From Sclerodactyla briareus (Eukaryota; Echinodermata; Holothuroidea; Dendrochirotida; Sclerodactylidae), in assembly GCA_026419785.1 (NCBI GenBank), contig JAODTK010004998.1, forward strand, positions 124,001-188,000: DNA of 64,000 nt. The letters run 5' to 3'. This document shows positions 10,900-22,764 of the stretch, piece after piece; position 1 is the stretch's first letter, and each line of letters begins with the position of its first letter. Below the pieces are notes generated by a model that was given only the letters and a program-made list of their open reading frames with translations, made no database searches and was not told the origin of the DNA. A program made the translations under genes and the position numbers.

Positions 10900-12480
10900 T
10901 TTCCTTCGCAGCGCATTTCTTTTCTTTCCATTTTCTTACGCTAATATTTAGATTTAGACGAGTTCTGAGTAGTGATCCAATTTCGAGGATAATGTCGAGT
11001 TCAGTAAGCTTAGGTCAAGTGATCAACTCTAGCATAGTTTTCTATAATATCGTGATCACTAGCTATAATACAGCTTTCGATGTGTCTTGTTCTGTCACAT
11101 TCCACAGGAGCGTTGAGCTCTTTCTGGTTTCTCGAGGGCCGATTTGAATGGCATTTCCTGATAATGATATGGTGTACTGTACATTTTTAGGAGTTTGAAT
11201 GCCTGTTGCTCATGAAGGGTGCCATTGGTAAAGTTAACAAGTTAATGAAGGTTTACGTTCCTGTAAAGCGTCGCGTAAGACAAAAAGCCTTCTTGGATGA
11301 GAAGGGAGGTTTTTTTTCTCTGGCCGTTCTTCTGGTTCTTTGTCTGATTTAGATCGTTTCACAGTTCAGCAGAGGCTAGGTCCCAATGTTTATAGTTTCT
11401 GGTGCTAAGCTACATTTCGGGAGCATCTTGCCTCTGATCTGATATGAAGGATATCCTTGTGCATTCTCCTTATTTTAGGGGAAGAAGAAGTAAAACAGTC
11501 ATTGGTCAAGTGTTGTTGTCTGATTCTTGTAATACAATCAGCGATAAGTCAGGGGTGGTTAGCGTTTCTCAATAACTCTATTTGGTAGGTACTCACGCAG
11601 CTACCTTGTGGTTGGTGTTCCTCATCATACTATATTTGGTTAGGTATTCACCAGCGACCTGTGGTTAGTGTGGTCCTCATAATTTTTAAACTTCATTGGT
11701 AATATAATATGTTCGCCTGAGGATAAACTTCACCAAACTCACTGGTTTTGTGAATCTGTGAACTATAAATACCTACTCCATATTGAACTTTGCACCCCCC
11801 TGCGCCATTGAACAACTGGCAACTTTTTACAGCATTGCCGGGTTGGTCAAACCTATCGTCTTTCTCATTTTTCCAGGCAGCTTTGCCATATTGTCAATAG
11901 CGCGGGTGGGGTGCGAATGTTTAAAGTGATTTTGATTAAGGTTTTTTTAAACTTGTTCATGGATTTTGAGGGCGCTTTCCTTATTTTTTTTTCCATAGGG
12001 GCCAGTGCCTCAAGTTTTGTAAACGCTGTAGATTGACCTTCAGAATATTTCTTCTCGTAGAGAGTTATTAATGATTTGAATTAGCCTTCCTGAAGAATGT
12101 TGTCTTTGTCAGCATTCCAGAAGAGTCTTGATTTATATTTCAAGAACTGTATGCGAATTCCTTTTAGGCATCTGGTTTATTCTTTCTCTTTGGTCTGTTT
12201 GTGGTTCCAGGGTCTTTCATGAGGATTTTGTCCCTTCCTGACCCTTTTTTTTCACGTTTTTTCCTAAACTAATAGTTGCATTTACCGCTTTACCCCCATA
12301 AAACCCAACCATTGAAGAGAACAGGTCTGGGCCTGGCCCTTCCTCCCCAACTCCTGGTGCAAACCCACAAAGCTTTGCCAGACATGTGTTTAGTGACAAC
12401 AGCCTCAACCTCAGTGGGGTCCATCTTGCGTTTCACCCAAACAAGCTGTAATGCTTGAAGAAGCTTCAGGCTTATGGTCT
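10900..12480 (-). pseudogene. Broken coding region of unknown family
   Basis: Several separate minus-strand stretches read like protein rather than chance: KRKMDPTEVEAVVTKHMSG near 12430-12370, FWNADKDNILQEG near 12120-12080, LITLYEKKYSEGQSTAFTKL near 12070-12010, EKDDRFDQPGNAVKSC near 11870-11820, HEQQAFKLLKMYSTPYHYQE near 11210-11150 and TRHIESCIIASDHDIIENYA near 11100-11040. They lie in consistent order but in different frames. The opposite strand shows no comparable reading. I do not recognise the family. It could be a decayed element or a host gene affected by sequence errors. It lies between exon types C and A of the left series, in what would be an intron. Confidence 0.3.
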
Positions 12481-12804
12481 TCAATAGGAGGCAAGAGCCG
12501 CTCATCTCTTCTCTTCATCCCATCCTCCCTGAGTTATTCTTCCTGAGTAGAAGATGGCAGATGCGTATATCAGTTGCATGCATTATTGCAGCAGACATTT
12601 TGGTTTTGAATCCAGTAGTCCCTGGACATTTTTCTCTAGGTGGTTGTAATTCTGCTTCATCAATCCGGTGAGTATCAGGTCTACATCACACCATAGCAAA
12701 CATTTGTCATGATTACAAAGATTCCTAACGGCGTCAAGGAATGAAGAAATGAATTGGGCATTCAATGGCAATCATAATAACACAGTAGAAGACAGAATCA
12801 ATAC
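12481..12804. other. Intron flank of exon A1 with the recurrent tail motif
   Basis: About 12700-12780 carries the catgattacaaagattcct..gtcaaggaat motif followed by attgggcattcaatggcaat. The same block sits just downstream (minus-strand sense) of the A exons at 13315 and 47875. Confidence 0.5.
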
Positions 12805-12956
12805 CTCCATTTACGGTTGGTAAGGGTCCACCTGGTCGGCTGCCTGCCCATTGGTGATGTCGTCATTTACATGTAGGCTGGTAGAGTTTACCAAGCCGTC
12901 TGTATGCTCATTGGTGACACCATCTTTTGTCTCCATCTTAAACTGTACAATGTGAC
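12805..12956 (-). CDS. Duplicated short exon, type A (zinc-finger-locus linker), copy A1
   Basis: On the minus strand a ttattctgtag acceptor precedes GT CAC ATT GTA CAG TTT AAG. The frame reads HIVQFKMETKDGVTNEHTDG and continues open for about 47 codons to DQVDPYQP before a TAA six bases from the ggag|gtattg donor. The 152-nt length is one or two bases off a symmetric phase-1 exon, so the terminal stop may be a sequencing artefact. Homologues lie at 13315-13460 and 47875-47964. Linkers of the IV.(L/I)K.E(T/P) type are common ahead of C2H2 arrays in animals. That function is inferred from resemblance and from the shared locus, not from a recognised domain. Confidence 0.6.
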
Positions 12957-13004
12957 CTACAGAATAAAAATACAGGGATTTACAGGACCTCAGGATTCCC
13001 TGTA

Positions 13005-13200
13005 GAACAAATCAATGTTAAACATGACCATGTACTTCCAAAACTCTTGAGGAGGAAGGATGCATCACCAAATTGAATGAGATGGCGGAGGTGTGAGGAC
13101 AAATTTAGAAAAGTGACTGCTGGCACATCCACCACCCCTAGCTCGGGGCACAACCATACAGCGAGGGCAAGCTATCCGGTTCACAAGCAAAACGTGATGC
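13005..13200. repeat. Block homologous to the segments upstream of the A exons
   Basis: aatcaatgttaaacatgaccatg and the following gaggaggaaggatgcatcac stretch resemble 14040-14180 and 48015-48120. Each lies upstream (minus-strand sense) of an A exon. It could be intron or a degraded upstream exon. Confidence 0.45.
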
Positions 13201-13314
13201 ACACACATATGCCATGACTACATAGATTCCTATGCCAATCAAGGAATAAACCAGCATTGGGCAGTGTACTGGCAATTGCAATCACACTGTAGAAGACACT
13301 ACTAGATTCACTAC

Positions 13315-13460
13315 CTCCATTCAGGCTGGTATGGTCTTAACCCGGTCGCCTGCCTGGCTCATTGTTACTTCATTAATTTAAGCTGGTAAGCTTACCAGGT
13401 CGTCTGTTTGTTCATTGGTGATGCCATCCTTTGTCTCCATTCTCAACGCCACAATGTGAC
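13315..13460 (-). CDS. Duplicated short exon, type A, copy A2
   Basis: Homologous to 12805-12956. A ttctctgtag acceptor precedes GT CAC ATT GTG GCG TTG AGA. The frame reads HIVALRMETKDGITNEQTDD, then LVSLPA, before a stop. The far end (ccagcctgaatggag|gtagtg) keeps the donor. The length is 146 nt versus 152 in copy A1, so the second half is out of frame. A recurrent catgactacatagattcct tail follows about 100 bases downstream. It belongs with A1, C1 and C2 to a left-hand series that repeats the A-then-C order of the right-hand series. Confidence 0.55.
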
Positions 13461-13950
13461 CTACAGAGAAAAATACAGGGATTTTTTATCTGACCGCAGG
13501 ATTCCTGTGATACAAAGTCAATGTTGCCCGAGTCTCATGCTTAGACAATCGGTCTTTCAATTGCCCTGGCAAACGCGTATACAAACAACCCTTCAGTTGT
13601 TTTACATATGTCTATCAGTGTGTAACCTCACAATCGTCCAATTAGATTGTGAATCTCGCTTCATATTGTAAAGCGGCCATTCACGTCATTCTCAACGTTG
13701 TCAATGGAAACTGTATTAACGCCCGCAGAACATTTAAGCGGGCCTCGTGGAGTTCAACCTTAATTAAATTTCCGCCTGTTTACAATCGCAGCGTGGTGGG
13801 GGCAAGTACTGGGGTAATGGGACGACATACTCTTTGAAAGTTGCTATAATAGGGAGCTAAATTAACGCGCGATTACTCATCCCCTCGCAAGGTCTTCCAT
13901 AATACCGTAGGAACCTTTTTAAAGTCTAACAATACTCAATGTCGGCGTTA
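13461..13950. other. Non-coding stretch
   Basis: Begins with the same intron words that flank the other A exons (acagggat..ctgaccgcaggattcctgt). The rest is unique and shows no gene. Confidence 0.3.
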
Positions 13951-14307
13951 TTATCCCCAGGATCTGCAGGAGTGGAGTATTTTAGCTAAAAACGTTCGAT
14001 GGTTGCTGATTCGCAAGATAGTCATCGATTCTTGAAGACGACTAATGTTGAACCATGACCATGTACTAATGATATCCTTGAGGAGGAGGATGCACAACAC
14101 CGATTTGAATGGCAGGATGGTGGTGAGACCATTGCTAAGGGGGACTGAAGGTGCATCCGCGTTCCTGCCACCCATACTCGGGGACGACTCGATGAAAACT
14201 AGAAGAAGAAGAAGACCTGTATATACTTGGGGTGTAAACTCAAAGAGTGACTCGAGGACTTGGATTGTCTCAACCCAATTTAAAGAAAATGTAACAGGAG
14301 CGAGCAT
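13951..14307 (-). other. Upstream homologous block with an open frame
   Basis: A 118-codon minus-strand frame beginning MLAPVTFSLNWVETIQVL overlaps a segment (about 14040-14300) that is also present at 48015-48225, upstream of exon A3. The two copies share the gaggatgcacaacacc and gaagaagaagacctg regions but do not keep a common frame, so shared ancestry of a flank is safer than a shared exon. Confidence 0.35.
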
Positions 14308-14495
14308 CGAGATTCCACTAATACTTTGTGTTTATTGCCCACCAAATCCTGAATGTTTGTTCTTGTTTCCTCCTACTTTCCATAAAAATTTCAGACATTC
14401 TTATTGAAATCTGATTTGAACTTGAATCAAGCAATTAATTTGTTTTTCTTTCGCCAAATATTCATTCCATGGAGCCTTAGCCTGCACTGTTTATC
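14308..14495. other. Unique sequence
   Basis: Nothing recognised. Confidence 0.2.
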
Positions 14496-15094
14496 ATGAT
14501 GGCTGGTTACGACGGCAATCAAAAAACGCTTCATGGAGTTAAGAACTCGATTTCAAAGAACAAAATATCAGGATTTGGTGATGAATATCCAGATTTTTTC
14601 CTGCTTGCTCCATTGACTGGTAACAACCAAGTGCCCCTATGAAAGAGCCTTCCGTAAGTAGCCTCTACTCGGTGTTGTGAGTCGACACTTAGCGATGTTT
14701 GAATTGGAACCATATGACCTGGAAAAATTGATGAAACTCATCAAATCATTCATCAGTGTGTGCTCCTCCTTTTCTGAGTGGGTTTGTTTGCTTCAAAAAG
14801 AACATTCCTCGACAACATGGTTCTAATAAGTAGTGCCGCATGCAGCAAAACCAAGCTGTTACCATCGTGGACTCGGTTCACCTCGAAATATACAACCTTA
14901 CACGGCACTTGCAAAACATTTCGACTTCTGGTTTACCTGCATTCAACCACTACAACAGTCTTGTCAACTACCATTGGAAATGGAACTGGAAGAATAATTC
15001 TCTTGTTCCTTTCCTGCAACTCATGGCAGGTGATTCAGCCACCAGTTTACAAAAACACCTACTACCAAGGGTCATAAATTTGTTCTCCGAATAG
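14496..15094 (+). CDS. Possible unrecognised plus-strand coding pieces
   Basis: Two plus-strand frames look mildly protein-like: one from about 14500, starting MAGYDGNQKTLHGVKNSISK (about 47 codons), and one at 14840-15094, starting MQQNQAVTIVDSVHLEIYNL and ending PRVINLFSE at TAG. A ccgtaagt donor-like site lies near 14649. No family is recognised and the link between the pieces is unproven. The opposite strand is partly open too, so confidence is low. Confidence 0.2.
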
Positions 15095-15520
15095 GAACAA
15101 GGAATGAATACTTGTTTTGATGCCTCAAATTAGAATCGTACTACCAATCGCGCAGATGTTTTTTTTTTAATCAGGCGATAATGCACACGCAGTACATAGC
15201 GCAGCGTGTGCATCAACAAAAAGGAAGGTGATATGGCCTCATGATCGTGATCAACTTACGATGTTCACCATACTATGATAACAGTAGGTCAGGCCAAGGG
15301 CTCCATGGAACGTAATATTCAGATCAGCCGAAAACTGAAAAAATTGCTTGATGCCGACAACTGCCTCGAATTCTAAGTGATTGCGAAGAAATTGAGGGCG
15401 CCTGCATCAATTAGGAGCGCGTCTGGCTCATCAGTATGGAATGCTTGTGTAATATTGACCAGGGTCCCCCTCAATAGACCTTTTCGCAACATAGCATGTT
15501 TGTGGTGCGCATGGGGAATC
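15095..15520. other. Unique non-coding sequence
   Basis: No gene or repeat family recognised. Confidence 0.2.
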
Positions 15521-15524
15521 CATT

Positions 15525-15675
15525 GCTGAGGACTCGAGTCCGGTCGCGGTCTCGAGACCGGTCTCGAGTCCTTTTTTTTCAGGACTTCGGATCGGAACTC
15601 GAAGTTTCTAATGACTCGGACTCGACCCAAAGGACTCGGAGACTCGGTCCGAGTCCCTGTCTCGGTCCTCTTTTT
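15525..15675. repeat. GACTCG-rich low-complexity palindromic patch
   Basis: Built from repeated actcgagtccgg, tctcgagacc, gactcggactcg and gactcggtccgagtcc words, many self-complementary. A related patch lies at 51555-51640 (cccgagactgagtcgcc and cgagtcccgagacc), so this is probably part of a dispersed element. Confidence 0.55.
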
Positions 15676-15679
15676 TTTT

Positions 15680-16740
15680 ACAAATACAGAACTTGCTTTT
15701 ACGATCGTACAAGACAATCAAAATAATACGCACGACGCTCTCTCAAAAAGTAGCCCGAACTGCTCCCACGTACTTCCGACTTCCCGATGTCAAATCAGGA
15801 GGGACTTACATCATTCTCACCGCTCGCATATAGGTTTCACGGTCACTTGATCAATTATGAGATAACAGATCCCTGCTAACGAAAAACTATACTTTGTGCC
15901 AGGAAGTTTTGCTATTTAGAAGAAACTGTTTGCATAATAATCAGCAATGGACAATATATCCATAATATTTGAAACGAATCAATGAATGTGATACCTACTG
16001 TCGTACGAACGTTACAGCATTATTCCTGTTTTATAAATGTATATAACACTAACATTAACACAACCTGGAATACTGTTTTCCGGGAAGACATTATAGCCTA
16101 GCTCTCAACCCTCAACTTGTGCCAATGAATATGTTAGGATACTTTCTAAGTCATGTGCTTCTCATATTCTGTTCTAGTAACTGACAGTCGGTGGGTATTC
16201 TAACTTTTCTGCCTACGTGGTTAAATCAATGTAAATAGATCATGGCGGAAGTTACCGGCAGGCAGGGGGGTGTAAACCATATCTATAATTACTTGGGGTC
16301 AATTGCTTTTGGCCCTGCGACATTGCCTTAACACTTTCGATATCTCTTGAGCGATATTCCGATATGCGTCACTCATTTTTATTTCACATGTGGCAGGCCA
16401 TAATAACGAATGGTGAGTAGTCATAGATAATGATGTGAATTAAAAGTGTGGATTCCGGAGGGGAGGATGGCTTCAATGAGGAATGAAGGAATCCCCATAA
16501 AAGAAAAGTAATGAATGTGGTAAGAGAACAATTTCATTCTCTATGCTTTTCATGCTAGTTTAATGCATGGCATGATAATTTACAATTTAATTTTCAAATA
16601 AATGTGCATCTTTTTTATTGGAATGTGCCTTTACCGCGCTAGGATTCCAGGCCCTACAAGACAACTCTTGCCCCCAAATATAAGTCAGTGCCCTGTACCT
16701 CTCAGCTATCAGAGTAAATCAGTAGCCCTGAATTCGGACC
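15680..16740. other. Unique AT-rich non-coding sequence
   Basis: No convincing gene on either strand and no shared repeat recognised. Confidence 0.3.
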
Positions 16741-16744
16741 AGTC

Positions 16745-16925
16745 ATGAGGTAGGCATGGGCGGGGCGATCCGTCTCCTCCTCAAGGGGGGGGGGGGGTAT
16801 GTTCAGTGAGCCGATCGAGGTCGGCGCCAACCATGTGTTGGCGCGGATCTGTGAAATTTTTGAAGTTACAAACCTCCTAGGTGCCGGAAACGGCACTTCT
16901 CGTGGTTTCAAGAGCATATACCCAG
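16745..16925 (+). mobile_element. G-rich-end miniature element, copy 1 (diverged)
   Basis: Reads catgggcggggcgatccgtc, then a G run (16787-16797), then ggcgccaacc..gttggcgcgga, then a gaaatttttgaagtt stretch. This order matches the inverted pair at 53856-54010 and 56880-57035. The initial catgggcg..cgatccgtc matches the end of the copy at 61495-61570. A 190-codon plus-strand frame that starts here (16799-17371) is not persuasive as a gene. Confidence 0.45.
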
Positions 16926-17915
16926 CTCTAAATAGAGCTGAGACATATCTCCAGATTCCCTTCAAATTAGTTTTTCTTAAGTTTTTTTCGGGCATGCGCC
17001 TCCTTCAAATTTTCGAGGCTTCTTATCTTATACCATGGATAACTCCTCACATTATGCTATTACGCCTATGCAAGTATAAGTGGAGGGTACTTATCTTTGT
17101 AGTATCATCAAGGAGCAATGCTTTTTTATTTATTCTAATGCTGCGTTATGTTGTTTCACAGGGTTTTACGGAACGTTCTCCTCTCCTCTTACAGAAGTTT
17201 TGGGCCCCCCCGTCTATTCATGCATCAAGCCCACAACACCTGAGCAAGGGCCAGCGTGACCCTTTGGCCCCCTCCTCCACCCAACACCCACACCGACATC
17301 CCCCACGCCACAATGCACGATGTAAATTTATTCAAGGCTTCCAAGCCGCTACCCATCTCAGACGAACTTAGTTCCGATTTATTGGCTGGATGAACAATGT
17401 CTTTGTTAGCAAAAACTTAGTCAGGCTAGTGGATTTGTTTTTACGAGAAGCAACCCAACAAACCTTCCCTTTCGCTTCGTCGCACTTTCAATGAACTTCT
17501 GGCAAGATTTAGGGTCAATTCCCATCAAGATTTGGGAATGTACTGAGCATACCTTCAGGTTGTTCAAAGCGTGCCTTTCCAGTTGAATTCCTTAAAACCA
17601 GGTTTGATACGCCTGAGTGCACTGAACGATCTTTCATTCAGCTGAACATGAGCTTCGCCGGGAAATAAGCACGATCCGCAGGAGCTGCTCTCCGAAGGGA
17701 CATCTTTCTTACCTGGTGTTCAGTTCAACCCAGATTTTCCCCTGATGTCCTTCACTGTCATAGACGGATGGTCCTTATATTCAGTAGCGAGAGTCGAAAA
17801 CGGGAGTTCCGTTTCCAATCCTCCGATAGATCCGGGTATTTCTTCCTGGATCACTGACTTTTCAACCTCATCCAGTCACCAGCATGGTGCTTTCAAGTAG
17901 ATAGGGTTTTTACGG
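16926..17915. other. Unique sequence
   Basis: The 190-codon frame from the preceding element runs to 17371; its second half is His/Pro-rich and low complexity. Nothing else is recognised. Confidence 0.25.
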
Positions 17916-17919
17916 GCCC

Positions 17920-18240
17920 ACGGTGGGGTCCTTGGACCAAAATTCCAATAGCTAATTGGTTTGACTATTCCATCATTATGATCAAGCATCAGCACTGTAG
18001 TATGGAAACCTTTTGCATGATTGCACGTACTAGGCCTTCTGGCAAACTGGCGCCGAGCCCAATTCCTGAAGCCCTGACGATACTGCTACTAGAAGACCAT
18101 CATTATGACTAAACCACAGCATCTGCTTGTGCATCGTAATTGTAGAAGCAATTTTGCATGATTTAACACATGGTTTGCCCTAAGGCCCACATTTGGCCTT
18201 CAGCCAGAATTTTGCAAACTCCCCCAATGGACCACTTACT
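17920..18240 (+). repeat. GGGCCC-rich dispersed repeat (family D), copy 1
   Basis: Two degenerate units with gggccca..ggggtccttggaccaaaattcc, then ccatcattatga, then catcagcactgta. The family recurs at 22045-22560, 30850-31190 and 43490-43690. Confidence 0.65.
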
Positions 18241-18339
18241 TAGACATCGCATGTAACTAAATCACAATAAAATCAATTAGTATTTTGGGCAGAGAATGCA
18301 TTTCAGCACCATTGTGTGAAATATCATACCACAAGCCAA

Positions 18340-18479
18340 AATGCTTAGTGATTCCTTACTCTTTCTGACAACCTACAGCCATACACAAGGACAAATGGAG
18401 TTGTCAACGCAGCTCGTTATGGAAACAGCCTATCTCTTGATAAGATAGCTAGCTACACACTAATTTAGAGAGGATGTTC
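18340..18479 (+). repeat. Leader of the TGACCT satellite, copy 2
   Basis: acaagccaaaatgcttagtg, gattccttactctttctgac and aacctacagcca match the leader words at 5262 and 40808 and precede the long TR2 array. Confidence 0.65.
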
Positions 18480-21400
18480 AGACTTTGACCTTTCGTTACC
18501 CTCAAAACAGTAGGGTTCATGAAATCATCATCGGGAACACACATACCAAGTATGAGCCTTCATCCATTCGGGTGGGGTCAAGTTCTCATGTTCACAGGAG
18601 GCGATAATGGCCAAAATAATTAACTTTTCACAATTTTTCTGATTTTTGAGAACCAAAATTCACCCCGAACTATACTAAAAACAAAAAAAAGGCTGCCTGT
18701 ACTCCGCCATAAGAAGCCTACACACCCAATTTCAACCCATCCAACCAACCATTCGCGACTTATCGTGTTCAAAAAGGTGTTTTCAGAGCTTTGACCCTGA
18801 TCCGACCCCAAAACAATAGGGGTTCATGTACTCTCATGGGGAACACAACATACCAGGTATGAACTTCATCCATCCATGTTAGGTCGAGTTATCAGGTTTC
18901 ACATCCAAAATTGGCCCAATTATTTACTTTTCACAAATTTTTCTATTTTTGACGAAATTCACCCTTAGTGATTCCTTGCTCTTTCTGCAACCTATACTAA
19001 CACCGAGACATGGTAGATTGCACCAGCTCATTTGGGCACATAACATCTGAACAAATTTCCCATTATCCCAACTGACCAATTGGTCCATACTCTTGATAAG
19101 AAAGCTACACCACTGAATTTTCAAGATTTTCAGACTATACCTATGGTGACCTCAGATGACCTCCATTCTGACTGACCCCAAAACAATAGGGTTCCAGTAC
19201 CCATTGTGGGAATTCACACAACCAATATGGCCCTCATCCATACAAGTGAAGTGGAGTTATCATGTTACAAGCAAAAATTGGGGCGAAATAACTCAACTGA
19301 GTTTCCCAAAACCTTTTCCGAAATTTTGAAACAAATTCACATCACCCCGCCTATCACCAAATCGGGTTCCTGTCATCCCCATAAGGCAGCTACACACCAA
19401 TTCACCTGACAGACGACCACCATTCTGGAACTTATCATGTTTTACAGTTTTTCCACACTTTGGACCTCTGGTGACCTCAGACGACCTCTGACCTAACCCC
19501 AAAACCATAGCGTTCATGTACGCTCATTCCTGCTGGGGACACACATACCAATTATGACTTGATCCATCACTAGGGTTGAGTTAATCGTTTTAACGAGCTA
19601 AAGTTTGCCAAATTATCATTTTTTCACAATTTTTTGTTTCTCCCAATCTGACCCCCGATTGTAAACCGAACAATAGGGTGCCTTTACCCTCATAAGAAGC
19701 TGCATACTGATTTCAACCTGATCGAACCAGGCATTCTTGACTAATAGGTTAACAAGAACTTGACCTCATATGAACCGTTTGACCCGACCCCAAACACTAG
19801 GGTTCATTTACTCATTATGGGGAACCCATATACCAATATGAAACTGATTCAATCAAGTGGGGTCAAGTTTATTGACTTTTACAAAATTTTTGTTTTTTGA
19901 CCAAAATTCACCACCCACTCGACCTATACGCAAAACATAGGGTTCCTGTACTTACTCCCCATAAAAAAAAGAAAGCTCACACCAAATTTGAACCAGATCA
20001 GAGCAACCATTCCTGGCTTTATCCGTGTTCACAAGTTTCCAGACTTTGACCTCTGTGACCTCAGATGACCTGTGACCTGACCCCAAAACAATAAGGGTTC
20101 ATGTACTCTCAATGGGAACCCATACCAAGTAATGAGCTTCATCCACCAGGTGGGGTCTAGTTAGCGTGTTCACAAGCCCAAATTGGCCATTTTTTTTAAA
20201 AAAAATCTCAACTTCTCACAAATTTTCTATTTTTGAGACCTAAAATTCCACCCCGACCTATACCAAAAACAAATAGGGTTCATGTACTCATCAGGGTAAG
20301 CACACATAGCCAGGTATGAACTTCATCCATCCATGTGGGTCGATTTATCCATGTTTCACAAACCAAAATTGGCCAAATTATGGACTTTTCTATTCACAAA
20401 TTTCTATTTTTGACCAAAATACCATACAACACCCTTAGTGATTTCCTTTACTCTTTCTGACACCCTATGAGCTATACACATAACATGGTAGATTGCATGC
20501 ACCAGCTCATTATGGGGCCAACATCCCATCTGACAAATTTCCCATTTAATCCCAACTGACCACTCGGTTCCTATACTCTTGATAAGAAAGCTACACCTGA
20601 ATTTCAAGAGTTTCAGACTCTGACCTATTGTGACCTCATGATGACCCCCTCTCTGATCTGGACCCAAAAACAATCTGGTTCATGTACCATTGTGGGGAAC
20701 ACAACAAACAAATATGGCCCTCTCCCCATACAGTGAAGTTGAGTTACATGTGTTAACAGCCAAAAATTGGCAAAATCAACTAATTTACAACTTTCGAAAT
20801 TTTGAAAACAAAATTCACCCCGACCTAACCAAATCGGGTTTCCTTCATCCCCATAAAGGCAACTACACCCCACATTTCACAACTGATCATACCGACCACC
20901 ATTCTGCCTTATCATGTTTACAATTTTCCTCCACCTTTACCTCTGGTGACCTCAGACGACCATTGACCTGACCCCAAACTAGGTTCATGTACTTCATTCA
21001 TCATGGGGGACACACTTACCAAGTATGAACTCTTTGATCCCTCCCACGAGGTTGAGTTATCGTGTTAACGATCAAGTTTGCCAAATTAATCACTTTTCAT
21101 TTTCCCAATTTTCTCCAAACCTGACCCGCCGATTTAAACCAGAACAATAGGGTTCCCTGTACCCCTCATAAGAAAGCGACATACTGAATTTCAACCTGAT
21201 CGAACCAGGCATTCTGGCTCTATAGGTTTTTTTTAACAAGACTTTGGACCTCATATGACCTTTGACCCGACACACAAAAAAGGTTCATGTACTCATTAAT
21301 GGGAACCCCATATACCAATATGAACTTGATTCATCCAAGTGGGGTCAAGTTATTGACTGGTTAAACAAATTTTCTATTTTTGACCAAAATGCACCCCCGA

Positions 21401-21985
21401 ACCTATACAAAAACAATAGGGTTCCGTACTCCCCCAAAAAAAGCTACACACCAATTTGAACCAGAATCAGACCAAACCCTTCGGGATTTATCTCGTGTCA
21501 CAAGGTTTTCCAGGACTTTGACCTCTGGTGACCTCAGTGACGCTGTGGGCCTTACCCCAAAAAAGGGTTTAATGTACTCATCTGGGGAACACACATACTC
21601 AAGTAATGAGCTTCACATCATCCATCCAGGTGGGTCGCGTTATCGTGTTCACAAGCCAAAATGGGCCAAATTATTAACTTTTCACAAATTTTCTATTTTT
21701 GACCAAAATTCACCCCGACCTATACCAAAAACTAATGGGGTTCCTGTACTTTCCATAAGAAAGCTACACACCAATGTGAACCAGATCAGACCAAACCTAT
21801 CTGGACTTATCGGTTCACAAGGTTTTTCAGACTTTGACCTCTGGTGACCTCAGATGACCTCTGACCTGACCCCAAAACAATCGGGTTCTGTACTCATCAT
21901 GAGGAACCACATACCAATTTGAGCTTCATCCATCCAGGTGGGGTCGAGTTATGGTGTCACAAAGCCACGGGGTCACTACACCATA
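18480..21985 (+). repeat. Long TGACCT satellite array (TR2) with higher-order structure
   Basis: About 11 copies of a dimeric unit of roughly 290-340 bp. Each unit has two halves that both open with acaatagggttc..tgtactc, so it descends from a doubled monomer of about 160 bp. One half carries close-set TGACCT words (the best example is 21834-21872), the other cacaaattttctatttttga. Variant units recur in the same order at a longer spacing: leader-bearing at 18960 and 20430, cagacgacc at about 19480 and 20955, tcatatga at about 19760 and 21250, and the full TGACCT form at about 20040 and 21515. The higher-order period is therefore about 1475 bp. No gene is present; apparent frames are by-products. 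Confidence 0.88.
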
Positions 21986-22580
21986 ATACATCACACACAC
22001 TGTCATACTGCATAGATTTCCTCTGACTTATCGTCACGGAATCAAAAATGGCCCTCTGGCCCAAAGTCGAACTTTGGAACAAAAAAATTCTGAACAACCC
22101 CGAAGGTACGTTCTATTAGACCATCATTATGCTGGAACTCAGCACTATGGAACTAAATTTGTAGGTATATAAGATTTAGTGTTTTTTTTACCTAATTGCC
22201 CTTTGGCCCAACTGGCCCTTGGCCAAAATTCTGTAACCTCCTGACCCCCCCGCCCCCCCATGGCCCTCTATCCAGTACCTTACATGTAATCTTGGAATAA
22301 AAAATAATGAAGCGTGTGGAAGGATATGCATTTCAAGTACATTGTGTGAAAATTCATAAATGGGCCGCTGGGCCCAAGTGGGACGCATGGACCAAAATTT
22401 CCCTGAACACCCGAAAGTACGCTGATAGACCATCATCATGACCCAACATCCAGCGCACTTGATCACATTTGTATGAAAAGTAGCGTTTTGCAGTTTGCCA
22501 TTTATTGGCCTTGTGCCCCTTAAACAGATTCGAGATTCATCAAGTACGAACATTTCGTGGCCCAAAAAGCATAGGTTTAC
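21986..22580 (+). repeat. Satellite tail followed by GGGCCC repeats (family D), copy 2
   Basis: Starts with the recurrent tail (cacactgtcatactgcatag, atttcctctgacttatcgtc), then two to three family D units with ccatcattatg and catcatcatgacc words and several short C or G runs. Confidence 0.65.
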
Positions 22581-22581
22581 A

Positions 22582-22722
22582 TATATACAGACAGACAGAC
22601 CAAAGGCAGGCGACGACCTACCGACATACAGACAGACAGACAGACAGACACATACGACGACAGACAGACAGAACACAGACAGACAGACAGATAGATGGTC
22701 GATAATAGATAGCTAGATAGAC

Positions 22723-22764
<42 letters not shown>

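Noticed and set aside
16799-17371. 190-codon plus-strand frame, the longest in the window.
   Set aside because: It starts inside a G-rich miniature element and ends in a His/Pro-rich patch. No conserved motif or splice context was seen.
22188-22676. 162-codon minus-strand frame.
   Set aside because: It spans the GGGCCC repeat and the GACA tract; residues such as VCLSVCLYV are the microsatellite translated.
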